From JBKPDV01 sp046728075 (GTDB lineage Bacteria > Acidobacteriota > Thermoanaerobaculia > UBA5066 > Gp7-AA6): a stretch of DNA of 50,447 nt. The DNA is taken from NCBI GenBank assembly GCA_046728075.1, contig JBKPDV010000066.1, positions 1 to 50,447 on the forward strand, given 5' to 3'. The notes under the pieces were generated by a model, which had not been told where the DNA came from, ran no database searches, and saw only the letters and a list, made by a program, of their open reading frames with translations. Each line of letters starts with the position of its first letter. Within the stretch, counting starts at the first letter, position 1. Positions 39,934 to 47,922 of the stretch are shown here, in pieces. A program made the position numbers and the translations under genes.

Positions 39934-40701
39934 GTGCGCCCGGACCCGCTCTCCGCGCTCTTTGCGGAGCTCGGCCGCCTTTCCGCGCTCGACCTGCTCG
40001 AGCGGGAGCTGCACCGCCGAGGCTATCGCCATATCGCGGGAGTCGATGAGGCGGGTCGCGGCTCGCTGGCCGGCCCCGTTGTCGCAGCCGCCGTAATTCT
40101 CCCCGAGGGCGTCGTCTTGCCCGGGCTCGACGACTCCAAGCGCCTCGACGCGCCCTCCCGAGAACGGCTGGATGCGCAGGTCCGACGACTCGCATTGGCC
40201 GTGTCGGTGGGGATCGTCGGCTCGCGGGAGATCGATCTGCGCGACATCCTCCGCGCGAGCCTGGAGGCCATGAGGCTGGCGGTCGAGGCGCTGTCTCTCG
40301 AGCCCGAGGCGCTCTTGATCGACGCGGTCGCGATTCCCGGGGTGCGCCGGCCGCAGCTGCCCGTCGTGCACGGCGACGCCCTCTGCTCTTCGATCGCCGC
40401 GGCGTCGATCGTCGCGAAGGTCTACCGCGACCGAGTGATGGACGAAATGGCCCGCCGTCACCCCGTCTATGGCTTCGAGCATCATCGCGGGTACGGGACT
40501 CCGGAGCACTGGCACGCCCTGCGGTTGTATGGCCCGTGCCCCGAGCACCGATTGAGCTACCACGGCGTGGTCGGGGGCATCGAGCCCGAAGAGCTGGAGG
40601 CGGGAAACAGGAGACCGAAGGCGCGGATCTCGGCAAAACTCCTTCCCAGGAAGTCGCCGCCGGACTCCCGCCCGCCGGTTTCCGGCCCGAAACGCGGTTA
40701 G
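39934..40701 (+). CDS. rnhB: Ribonuclease HII
   Basis: 255 aa from GTG 39934. The catalytic DE pair is in GVDEAGRGSLAGPVVAAAV. Further landmarks are LDDSKRL, the third Asp in LLIDAVAIP, GDALCSSIAAASIVAKVYRD with the fourth, and HPVYGFEHHRGYGTPEH. It cleaves RNA in RNA-DNA hybrids. A ~35-residue basic tail (KARISAKLLPRKSPP) extends past the family core. rplS-rnhB adjacency is common. Confidence 0.95.
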   Translation: MRPDPLSALFAELGRLSALDLLERELHRRGYRHIAGVDEAGRGSLAGPVVAAAVILPEGVVLPGLDDSKRLDAPSRERLDAQVRRLALAVSVGIVGSREIDLRDILRASLEAMRLAVEALSLEPEALLIDAVAIPGVRRPQLPVVHGDALCSSIAAASIVAKVYRDRVMDEMARRHPVYGFEHHRGYGTPEHWHALRLYGPCPEHRLSYHGVVGGIEPEELEAGNRRPKARISAKLLPRKSPPDSRPPVSGPKRG

Positions 40702-40712
40702 AATTTCAGGAG

Positions 40713-43181
40713 ATGGCCGCCACAAGGGAGCAGCTTCTTCAGTCGGCCGAGAAAGCTGTCGCTAAAGGGAAGCTCGACCAGGCTCTGAAGGACTATCTCC
40801 GGGTCCTGGATGACAACCCCAAGGACATTTCGACGCTGAACAAGGTGGGGGATCTCTACGTCCGGATGAACCGGCCGGGGGAGTCGGTCCCGTACTTCAC
40901 CCGGATCGCCGACCACTACAGCCGCGACGGCTTCTTTCTCAAGGCGATCGCGATTTACAAGAAGATCAACAAGATCGATCCCGCGCGGCTGGAAGTCTAC
41001 GACCGTCTGGCCGACCTCTACCACAAGCAGGGTCTCACACAGGACGCTCGCAGTCAGTACCAGGTCCTCGCCGACCACTACCAGAAGAGCAACAAGCCGG
41101 ACGACGCGATCACGGCGTACAAGAAGATGGCCACGGTCGATCCCAACGATCTGAAGATTCAGGTCAAGCTCGCGGACCTGTATCGGAACAACAAACAGAT
41201 CGACCAGGCGGTCATGCAGTACGGCCTGATCGGCTCGATGCTGTTGCGCCGGGGAGCGCACGACGAGGCGGCCGCCGTTTTTCAAAAGGCACTGGAACTT
41301 TCTCCCAACGACGCGGGGATTCAGCGCAACCTGGTCCGCTCGCTCATCGCTCAGAAGAATCCCGTCGCTGCCATCGCCGTTCTTCGCGCGGCGCCGCGCA
41401 CGGCCGACAGCCTCTCGCTGCTCGCCGAAGCTCAGCTGGAGATGGGTCAGAAGGGGGACGCCACCAAGAGCGTCGAGCAGGCGATCGCTCTGGATGCCCG
41501 CCACGAGGGAGCGCGGGTCCTTCTGTCGCGCCTGCGTCTCGCGGACGGAAGCTTCGACTCGGCGCTCGCTGCCGTGGTTCCGATCGTCGAAGCGGCTCTC
41601 GCCGGCAATGACTTCTCGCGTGCGGCCGGCTTTCTGGAGCCGATTCTCGAGGCCGAGCCCGTCCACCGCGGCGCGCTGCAAAAAATGGCCGACGTGCGGG
41701 AAGCGGAAGGCAACGTCGGCGAGGCGGCTCGGATGAGAATGAACCTCGGGCTGGAGGAAGAGCGTCGCGGCGATTCAGCGACAGCCGTCGGCAGCTATCG
41801 GCGGGTCCTGGCGCTGGTCCCGGGTCACGCGGAGGCACTGGCGCGCCTGGCCGAGCTCGCTCCGGGTTCGGAGGATTCCTCTGCAGCGGCTCTCCCCCAG
41901 GGCTTCCAGGCCGGCGAGCTCACCGTAGAGCTCGACGAACCGGTGCTTCACCCTCCGGCTTCCTCGCCGGAACCCGCTGCGAAGCCCGAAGCCGTGCGCA
42001 GCGCCGAGGACCAGGAGATCGAGACGCTTGTCGTCGAGGCGGAGGTCTTCGCGAAATACGGCCTGACCGACAAGGCGATCGAGAGGCTGCGCGCTCTGAC
42101 CCGGCGGCGTCCGGATCTGTTGAAGGCTCGCGAGCGGCTGGTCGAGCTCATGACGGAATCCCAGAATCCCGGATTGCGGCAGGAGGCGGAATCCCTCGCG
42201 GACGCGTACCGGGGACAGGGCAACGACGCGCGGGCCGCGGAGATCGTCACCCGTCATACTCCCGGGGCCGCGGTGACGCTCCCCCGGATCGCCCCCGCGC
42301 CGGAAGCCTCTCCCGCCACGCCGGACCTTCCGGCCGAGATGCAATTCGACGAGTTCGAGATCGAGCCCGCGGACATCTCCGAGAGATCGGGCTTCGAGGA
42401 AAAGAAGAAAGCGGACACTCTGCGTCTGTCCCGGCCGGATTTTCCCGAGGCAATGGCCTCGCCTCCGCCGGCGGCTCGCGGCGGATCCGCGGAGCGGTCC
42501 GCGCCGGTGGAATCCGACTTCGTCTCGTACGAGGAGCTGGGGTCCCTGATCGAAGAGGAAATGCAGAAGGCGGGTCAGACGCCCGCTCCCGAGGATCAAG
42601 CTCCCTCACCCTCTCACGTCGCCGACGATCAGAGTCTCTTCGCCGATGAGCAGCAGTTCTTCAACCTCGCCGAGGAGCTCGAGCGCGAGCTCTCCGACGA
42701 GGCGCCGCCCGCCGCGGCGCCGGACATGGGCGGTCCGGAGGGGGAGGCATCGCTCGAGGAGATCTTTCGGGAGTTCAAACGCGGCGTCGAGCAGCAGCTC
42801 TCGGCGGAAGATTACGAGACGCACTTCAATCTCGGAATCGCCTACAAGGAGATGGGCTTGATCGACGAAGCGATCGGCGAGTTCCAGCTCGCGAGCAAGG
42901 ATCGGGCTCGCACGGTCGAGTGTTGCAGCATGCTGGGTCTCTGTTTTCTGGAGAAGGGGATGCCGCAGCTTGCGATCAAGTGGTATCGCAAGGGGCTGGA
43001 ATCTCCGGAGATCAAGGAGCAGGAGGCGCTCGGGACCCTCTACGACCTCGCCTGCGTCTATCAGTCGACGGGCGAAACCGATCTGGCGTACAAGACGTTC
43101 CTCGAGGTCTATGGCCTGAATACGAATTACCGCGACGTGGTCCACCGCGTGAAGGATCTGGAGGCGGTGAAGAAGAATTGA
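40713..43181 (+). CDS. Large tetratricopeptide-repeat protein
   Basis: 822 aa. Start ATG 40713; a TAGAAT hexamer lies 8 nt before it and AGGAG touches it. Residues 1-390 contain about ten TPR or TPR-like units (LKDYLRVLDDNPKDISTLNK, AIAIYKKINKIDPARLEVYD). A central acidic, Pro-rich region (about 390-670) contains one more TPR patch (VFAKYGLTDKAIERL). A C-terminal TPR block (about 680-815) reads EEIFREFKRGVEQQL, then HFNLGIAYKEMGLIDEAIGEF. There is no signal peptide, so it is likely a cytoplasmic scaffold. The function is unknown. Confidence 0.85.
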   Translation: MAATREQLLQSAEKAVAKGKLDQALKDYLRVLDDNPKDISTLNKVGDLYVRMNRPGESVPYFTRIADHYSRDGFFLKAIAIYKKINKIDPARLEVYDRLADLYHKQGLTQDARSQYQVLADHYQKSNKPDDAITAYKKMATVDPNDLKIQVKLADLYRNNKQIDQAVMQYGLIGSMLLRRGAHDEAAAVFQKALELSPNDAGIQRNLVRSLIAQKNPVAAIAVLRAAPRTADSLSLLAEAQLEMGQKGDATKSVEQAIALDARHEGARVLLSRLRLADGSFDSALAAVVPIVEAALAGNDFSRAAGFLEPILEAEPVHRGALQKMADVREAEGNVGEAARMRMNLGLEEERRGDSATAVGSYRRVLALVPGHAEALARLAELAPGSEDSSAAALPQGFQAGELTVELDEPVLHPPASSPEPAAKPEAVRSAEDQEIETLVVEAEVFAKYGLTDKAIERLRALTRRRPDLLKARERLVELMTESQNPGLRQEAESLADAYRGQGNDARAAEIVTRHTPGAAVTLPRIAPAPEASPATPDLPAEMQFDEFEIEPADISERSGFEEKKKADTLRLSRPDFPEAMASPPPAARGGSAERSAPVESDFVSYEELGSLIEEEMQKAGQTPAPEDQAPSPSHVADDQSLFADEQQFFNLAEELERELSDEAPPAAAPDMGGPEGEASLEEIFREFKRGVEQQLSAEDYETHFNLGIAYKEMGLIDEAIGEFQLASKDRARTVECCSMLGLCFLEKGMPQLAIKWYRKGLESPEIKEQEALGTLYDLACVYQSTGETDLAYKTFLEVYGLNTNYRDVVHRVKDLEAVKKN

Positions 43182-43182
43182 T

Positions 43183-43249
43183 GATTTGCGATTTGTGATT
43201 GGCGATTGACGGAGGCTCTCGAAATCACAAATCACAAATCACAAATCCG
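43183..43249. repeat. Paired 7-nt array, unit GATTTGT / AAATCAC
   Basis: Left arm 43183-43210 is GATTTGC, GATTTGT, GATTGGC, GATTGAC, beginning next to the TGA stop of the TPR gene. Right arm 43222-43249 is AAATCAC three times, AAATCCG. The spacer is 11 nt. Confidence 0.92.
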
Positions 43250-43261
43250 ATCTTGTCGTCC

Positions 43262-44278
43262 ATGCCTCCTCTGTTGTCCGTCCGCAACTTGAAAGTCGAG
43301 ATCCCCATCGGCGGAGGCTTCTTTCCCGCCGTCGACGGCGTCGACTTCGATCTTCACACGGGCGAGGCCCTGGCGATCGTCGGCGAGAGTGGCTGCGGAA
43401 AGACGCTCACGGCGCGGGCCCTGGTGAACCTCCTGCCCGAAGGGAGCCGGCTGACGGGATCGATGATGTACCGTGGGCGAGATCTCCTTGCGCTCGCGGA
43501 GAAGGAGTGGCGACACATTCGGGGGCGCGAGATCGCAATGGTGTTCCAGGAGCCGGCCGCGGCGCTCGATCCGGTCCAGACGGTCGGCGGCCAGATTCTC
43601 GAGGCGCTGACGGCGCACGCGTCCCTTTCGCGGTCGGAAGCCAGGAGGCGTGCGCGGCGGCTTCTCGAAGAGGTCTCGCTGCCGGATCCGGATCGCGCTC
43701 TCTCGGAATATCCTCATCGCCTTTCCGGAGGCCAACGACAGCGCGTGTGTCTGGCCATCGCTCTGGCTGGAAATCCCTCCGTCCTCATCGCGGACGAGCC
43801 GACCACCGCTCTGGACGCCACCATCGCCGCCGAGGTGCTCGAGTTGCTCGCCCGCCTGCGTCGGGAGCGGGGCCTCGCTCTTCTGTTGATTACCCATGAC
43901 CTGGGGGTGGTCGCCGGCCAGACTCAGCGCGCGATGGTTTTCTACGCGGGAAGAGTCGTCGAGGAAGCGCCGACGGACGATTTCCTGCGGGCTCCCCTCC
44001 ATCCCTACTCGCGCGGGCTCCTGGCCTGTGTGGCCCGCCGGGGAGCGGGCCCGCACGAGCGATTCCGAACGATTCCCGGAACGCTTCCGGATCTGGCGTT
44101 CCGGCCTCGCGGCGCCTGCGCCTTCGCTCCGCGGTGTCCGGACCGTTTCGAGCCGTGCGATCAGAGGGAGCCGGAGCTCCTCCTGGTGGGAGAGGCGAAG
44201 GTCCGTTGCTTCCTGTACGAGGCGAAGGTCGGTCCCGTCGACAGTCGGCAGTTGACCATCGACAGCCGGAGTCCGTGA
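43262..44278 (+). CDS. Oligopeptide/dipeptide ABC transporter ATP-binding protein (DppD/OppD type)
   Basis: 338 aa from ATG 43262; TTG 43253 is an alternative. Walker A is GESGCGKTLTARALV, Q-loop MVFQEPAAALDPVQTV, signature LSGGQRQRVCLAIAL, Walker B VLIADEPTTALDAT, and the His switch ITHDLGVVA. The C-terminal oligo_HPY region (LHPYSRGLLACV, then GACAFAPRCPDRFEPC with four Cys) marks the peptide-importer subfamily. The last residues (VDSRQLTIDSRSP) are encoded by GTCGACA-type repeat units. It overlaps the next gene by GTGA. Confidence 0.92.
   Translation: MPPLLSVRNLKVEIPIGGGFFPAVDGVDFDLHTGEALAIVGESGCGKTLTARALVNLLPEGSRLTGSMMYRGRDLLALAEKEWRHIRGREIAMVFQEPAAALDPVQTVGGQILEALTAHASLSRSEARRRARRLLEEVSLPDPDRALSEYPHRLSGGQRQRVCLAIALAGNPSVLIADEPTTALDATIAAEVLELLARLRRERGLALLLITHDLGVVAGQTQRAMVFYAGRVVEEAPTDDFLRAPLHPYSRGLLACVARRGAGPHERFRTIPGTLPDLAFRPRGACAFAPRCPDRFEPCDQREPELLLVGEAKVRCFLYEAKVGPVDSRQLTIDSRSP
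44237..44267. repeat. Left arm of a split 7-nt array, unit GTCGACA
   Basis: GTCGACA, GTCGGCA, GTTGACC, ATCGACA then GCC. It lies inside the 3' end of the first ATPase gene. Its inverted partner is at 45314-45344, on the far side of the next gene. Confidence 0.75.
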
Positions 44279-45285
44279 GCGAGCTGCTGCGGGTCGAAGA
44301 GCTGCGCAAGACTTATCCGGCCGGGGGAGGGATCTCACCCGGACGGAACGGAAGGATCCCTGCCCTGGACGGCGTTTCGTTTTCCATCGCGCCTGGAGAA
44401 ACGGTGGCCCTCGTCGGGGAATCCGGCAGCGGGAAGACGACGACCGGCCGTCTGCTGCTCCGCTTCGAACAGCCGGATTCCGGCCGAGTCTTCTTCGAAG
44501 GGGAGGACTGGCTCGCTCTGGAAGGTCCGTCGTTGCGCCGGCGGCGTCGGGACATCCAGATAGTCTTCCAGGACCCGCAGACATCGCTGAATCCGAGGAT
44601 GAGGGTGGGGGACCAGATCGCAGAGCCCTTGCGTGTCCAAAAGCTCCTTGCCCGCCGGGAGCTCTCCGCGAAAGTCTCTCTCCTGCTCGCATCCGTGGGA
44701 TTGCCGGCAGAAGCTGGAGAGCGCTTCCCGTCGGAGTTCTCCGGAGGACAGAGGCAGCGGGTGGCCATCGCCCGGGCGCTGGCGACCGGCCCGAAGCTGC
44801 TGGTCTGCGACGAGCCGGTGTCGGCTCTGGACGTCTCCGTCGCGGCGCAGATCATCAACCTCTTGCTGGAGTTGCAGGAGAAGACCGGCCTTTCGCTCCT
44901 CTTTATTTCGCACGACCTTGCTGTCGTCGAGCGTCTGGCCGACCGCGTCCTGGTCTTGTACCGGGGCCGGATCGTCGAGGAGGGACCGACGGCGGCGATC
45001 GTCCGGCGCCCGCTGCATCCCTATACGGCCGCGTTGCTGTCCGCCGCACCGGATCCCAACCTCTCCTTCCGGCGATCTCGGATCGTGTTGGCGAGCGACA
45101 CGGCGCCCGCCCGATTGAGCGCGGGATGCGCCTTTCAGCCCCGCTGCCCCGTCGCGCGCCCCCGGTGCCTGCAGGAGGCGCCGCCGCTCGAGGAACTGGA
45201 GCCGGAGCGCCTCGCCTCCTGTTTCTTTCCGGGCGAACTGCCGGCCAGAACCGAAGGGCCCCCGGTCCCCCCGCTCGGGGGCTGA
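44275..45285 (+). CDS. Oligopeptide ABC transporter ATP-binding protein (OppF/DppF type)
   Basis: 336 aa from GTG 44275, overlapping the preceding stop by 4 nt. Walker A is GESGSGKTTTGRLLL, Q-loop IVFQDPQTSLNPRM, signature FSGGQRQRVAIARAL, Walker B LLVCDEPVSALDVS, and switch ISHDLAVVE. LHPYTAALLSAAPDP and GCAFQPRCPVARPRC form the oligo_HPY tail. With its neighbour it would energise peptide import, but the permeases and binding protein are not in the window. The gene is enclosed by the two inverted arms of a GTCGACA array. Confidence 0.93.
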   Translation: MSELLRVEELRKTYPAGGGISPGRNGRIPALDGVSFSIAPGETVALVGESGSGKTTTGRLLLRFEQPDSGRVFFEGEDWLALEGPSLRRRRRDIQIVFQDPQTSLNPRMRVGDQIAEPLRVQKLLARRELSAKVSLLLASVGLPAEAGERFPSEFSGGQRQRVAIARALATGPKLLVCDEPVSALDVSVAAQIINLLLELQEKTGLSLLFISHDLAVVERLADRVLVLYRGRIVEEGPTAAIVRRPLHPYTAALLSAAPDPNLSFRRSRIVLASDTAPARLSAGCAFQPRCPVARPRCLQEAPPLEELEPERLASCFFPGELPARTEGPPVPPLGG

Positions 45286-45313
45286 AGAGCCGGAGCTCGC
45301 CTCCGGACTCCGG

Positions 45314-45344
45314 CTGTGGACTGTCGACTGTCGACTGTCGACTG
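45314..45344. repeat. Right arm of a split 7-nt array, unit CTGTCGA
   Basis: CTGTGGA, CTGTCGA three times, then CTG. Read in reverse complement it aligns with 44237-44267 over 31 nt with few mismatches, both arms ending in CAGCC. The rest of the 190-nt spacer up to 45475 shows only the ribosome site of the next gene. Confidence 0.8.
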
Positions 45345-45475
45345 ACCTTCACCCTGCTATCATGCAGGCCGGTTTTCGCCTCCACAGCGCCCAGCCGAAG
45401 GGGCGGTTTCGAGCGCGGCCGAGAAACATTTCGACCCCTCCCTGCGTAAAAGGGGTGACAGTAAGGAGTAACGGA

Positions 45476-47134
45476 ATGAAGAGTTTCGCCAGGGAGACGG
45501 CCTGCGCGCTCGCCCTAACCGTTGGGCTGTGGACGCCGGTCATGCGGGGCCAATCGACAGATCAGAAATCCGTTCCCATCCAGCCGGGTGAGAGGCGCAC
45601 GGCGCCGCTTCCTCCCCTTTCGCAAGGGAGCATCCCGTTGACGCTCGATCGGGCGATCGGCCTGGCGCTGGCGAACAACGAGGATTTGAACGTCTCGATC
45701 TATGCGGCGGAAGCCTTCCGCTACTCGATCGTGGCCAACAAGGGGATTTTCGACCCGCTCCTCCAGGCAGCCCTGTCGCGCTCCCACTCGGAGCAGCCGG
45801 CATCCTCGACCCTTATCGGCGCTGCAGTCCGCACGGCGGATACGACCGATTTCTCAGCCAGCGTCTCGCAGCTTATCCCCACGGGAGGCACCGTCTCCCT
45901 GGGGTTCGTGGGCGAGAACTTGAGAACGAACTCGACGTTTCAGACAACCAACCCGCCCAAGACCGCAACGGGGACGCTCTTTTTCACGCAACCGCTGCTG
46001 CGCAGCTTCGGCTCCGACGCCACGACGTGGCTGATCCGGATCGCGAAGGACACGAGCGAGGGCAGCTACCAGGACCTGATTCGCGCCGTGCAGAACACCG
46101 TCAACTCCGTCGAGCAGGCCTATTGGGACCTCGTCTACGCGCTTCAGAACCTCGAGGTCAAGAAGGAATCGCTCCGTATCGCGCAAGACTTGAACCGCAT
46201 CACGAAGATCAAGATCGACGTCGGGTCGCTCGCGCCCATCGACATCACCCAGACCGAAGTCGGGATCGCGATCGCGGAGCAGGACATTATCCTCGCCGAA
46301 GGCTTGATCGGAGACGCGCAGGACCGCCTCAAACGGCAGCTCAACTTCGACCGGACGCAGTGGTCGATTCCGATCCTCCCGACCGACCAGGTTCGCAGCG
46401 AGACCGTCCAGGTCAAGATCGACGACGGGATGGCCCTCGCGATCTCCACCCGCCCCGAGATTCTCAAGGAGGCCTACCTGGTCGACTCGGACCGCATCCG
46501 CTACGATTACTGGAGCAACCAGGTTCTGCCGCAGTTGAACTTCGTCGGAAGCTACGGAGCCGCCGGGCTGGGCGGCTCTTTCTTCGTGGCGGATTCGACG
46601 GGCCAGCACCTTATCCTGGTGGATCAGACCGGATTCGGCGACGCCTACAGCGACATCTTGCACGTGCGCCACAAGAGCTGGTCTCTCGGATTGAACTTCA
46701 GCTATCCAATCCTCAACCGCGCGGCCCGCGGGCAGCGCGGGATTGCCCGGTACACGTGGGAGAGCGACAAGTCGGCCCTGACGATCGTCCGCCAGAACGT
46801 CGTCGTCGAGGTGCGCGCCGCGGCGCGCGCGATCGACACGGCGGCGCGGTCGATCGTGTCGGCCTCGAAGGGACGGGAGCTCGCCGAGAAGAACCTCGAT
46901 GCGGAGAAGAAGAAGTTCGACAACGGCATGTCGACGACGTTCCAGGTGAATCAGATTCAGCGCGACCTCTCTGCGGCGCGCACGTTCGAGCAGCAGGCCC
47001 TGGCCGCTTACCGCAAGGCGCTGGCGGCTTACCACCTGGCCATTGCCGACAATCTGGACTGGAAGGGAATCAAGATCGAAGGTCTCCCCAAGAGCGCGCC
47101 TCCTCCCATGCCTGAGATGGCGGGAACGCGTTGA
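45476..47134 (+). CDS. TolC-family outer membrane efflux protein
   Basis: 552 aa from ATG 45476, 7 nt after AAGGAG. The signal peptide MKSFARETACALALTVGLWTPVMRGQ leads to SIPLTLDRAIGLALANNEDL, the typical start of outer membrane efflux proteins. Two long helical repeats (about 185-290 and 405-530, for example VKKESLRIAQDLNRITKIKI and LAEKNLDAEKKKFDNGMSTT) alternate with beta segments such as VSLGFVGENLRT and LNFVGSYGAAGLGG. It should be a trimeric channel for export. It shares a TGATG junction with the Yip1 gene, so the two are coupled. Confidence 0.9.
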   Translation: MKSFARETACALALTVGLWTPVMRGQSTDQKSVPIQPGERRTAPLPPLSQGSIPLTLDRAIGLALANNEDLNVSIYAAEAFRYSIVANKGIFDPLLQAALSRSHSEQPASSTLIGAAVRTADTTDFSASVSQLIPTGGTVSLGFVGENLRTNSTFQTTNPPKTATGTLFFTQPLLRSFGSDATTWLIRIAKDTSEGSYQDLIRAVQNTVNSVEQAYWDLVYALQNLEVKKESLRIAQDLNRITKIKIDVGSLAPIDITQTEVGIAIAEQDIILAEGLIGDAQDRLKRQLNFDRTQWSIPILPTDQVRSETVQVKIDDGMALAISTRPEILKEAYLVDSDRIRYDYWSNQVLPQLNFVGSYGAAGLGGSFFVADSTGQHLILVDQTGFGDAYSDILHVRHKSWSLGLNFSYPILNRAARGQRGIARYTWESDKSALTIVRQNVVVEVRAAARAIDTAARSIVSASKGRELAEKNLDAEKKKFDNGMSTTFQVNQIQRDLSAARTFEQQALAAYRKALAAYHLAIADNLDWKGIKIEGLPKSAPPPMPEMAGTR

Positions 47135-47862
47135 TGTCGGAGGCGGTCGCAGGATCCTCTCCATCGGAGCAGGAGGTCGCCCCCCTCGCCCGCATTCCGG
47201 GGGCGCTGTTCTCTCCCACGAGGACCTTCGAGTCGATCGCGCGGCGGCCGACCTGGCTTCCTCCTCTTCTCCTCTGGACCGCCCTTTCGCTCGCGGTGAC
47301 CTTCGTATTGCTGCCCCGTGTCGACTACGACCGAATGATTCGGGCCTCGATCGAGAAACGGGGCCAGACGGTTTCCGAGGAGCGCATCCAGTCCATCGTG
47401 GAGTCTCAGAAGAAAATGGCCCCCATTCTTTACGGGGTCTTCGGGGCCGTGACACCCACGCTCATTTCTCTGATCGTGACCCTGGTGTTCTGGGGAGCCT
47501 TCAAGGCATTTGGATGGGACGCGACGTTCCGGCAAGCCTTCGGCGCGACGACGCACGCATTTCTCCCGGGCGTTCTCGGGGCGCTCGTGCTCCTGCCGGT
47601 CCTGGCGAGCCGCGAGACGGTAGACCCTCGGAACCTCGGGGACCTGCTCCGCTCGAACCTCGGGTTTCTCGTCGCTCCCGAGTCGAAGATGCTCCACTCC
47701 CTCGCGCAGTCGATCGACGTCTTCTCCATCTGGTCTCTCGTGCTGTTCGTGATCGGGTATTCGGCGGCCGCGAAGATTTCCCGCAAGGCGGCGGCCGGCG
47801 TCATCGTGACGCTCTGGATCGTCTACGTTCTGGCCAAGTCGGCGCTGGCGGGCGTTTTCTAG
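47134..47862 (+). CDS. Yip1-domain membrane protein
   Basis: 242 aa from ATG 47134. A short N-terminal region with LARIPGALFSPTRTFESIARRPTWLPPL precedes five hydrophobic segments (WTALSLAVTFVLL, LISLIVTLVFWGAF, LPGVLGALVLLPVL, IWSLVLFVIGYSA, VIVTLWIVYVLAKSAL). This PTRTFESIARRPTWLPPLLL pattern is characteristic of bacterial YIP1 family proteins. They are common next to export genes, but no mechanism is established. Confidence 0.85.
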   Translation: MSEAVAGSSPSEQEVAPLARIPGALFSPTRTFESIARRPTWLPPLLLWTALSLAVTFVLLPRVDYDRMIRASIEKRGQTVSEERIQSIVESQKKMAPILYGVFGAVTPTLISLIVTLVFWGAFKAFGWDATFRQAFGATTHAFLPGVLGALVLLPVLASRETVDPRNLGDLLRSNLGFLVAPESKMLHSLAQSIDVFSIWSLVLFVIGYSAAAKISRKAAAGVIVTLWIVYVLAKSALAGVF

Positions 47863-47922
47863 CCCGGGCCGGGCTCAACCCGGACCGATTTTCGTCGTAT
47901 AAAGAGGAGAGGAATCACCCCC

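Noticed and set aside
40699..40704. TAGAAT as a promoter for the large TPR gene
   Set aside because: No -35 match at 16-18 nt and it lies only 8 nt before the ATG; kept only as a remark in the gene entry.
2455..45344. CRISPR array interpretation of the repeats
   Set aside because: Units are 7-11 nt without 25-40 nt repeats or unique spacers, arms are inverted, and no cas genes are present.
2455..45344. All arrays are ordinary Rho-independent terminators
   Set aside because: No T-runs follow the arms, units are tandem, and copies occur between divergent genes and inside coding ends.
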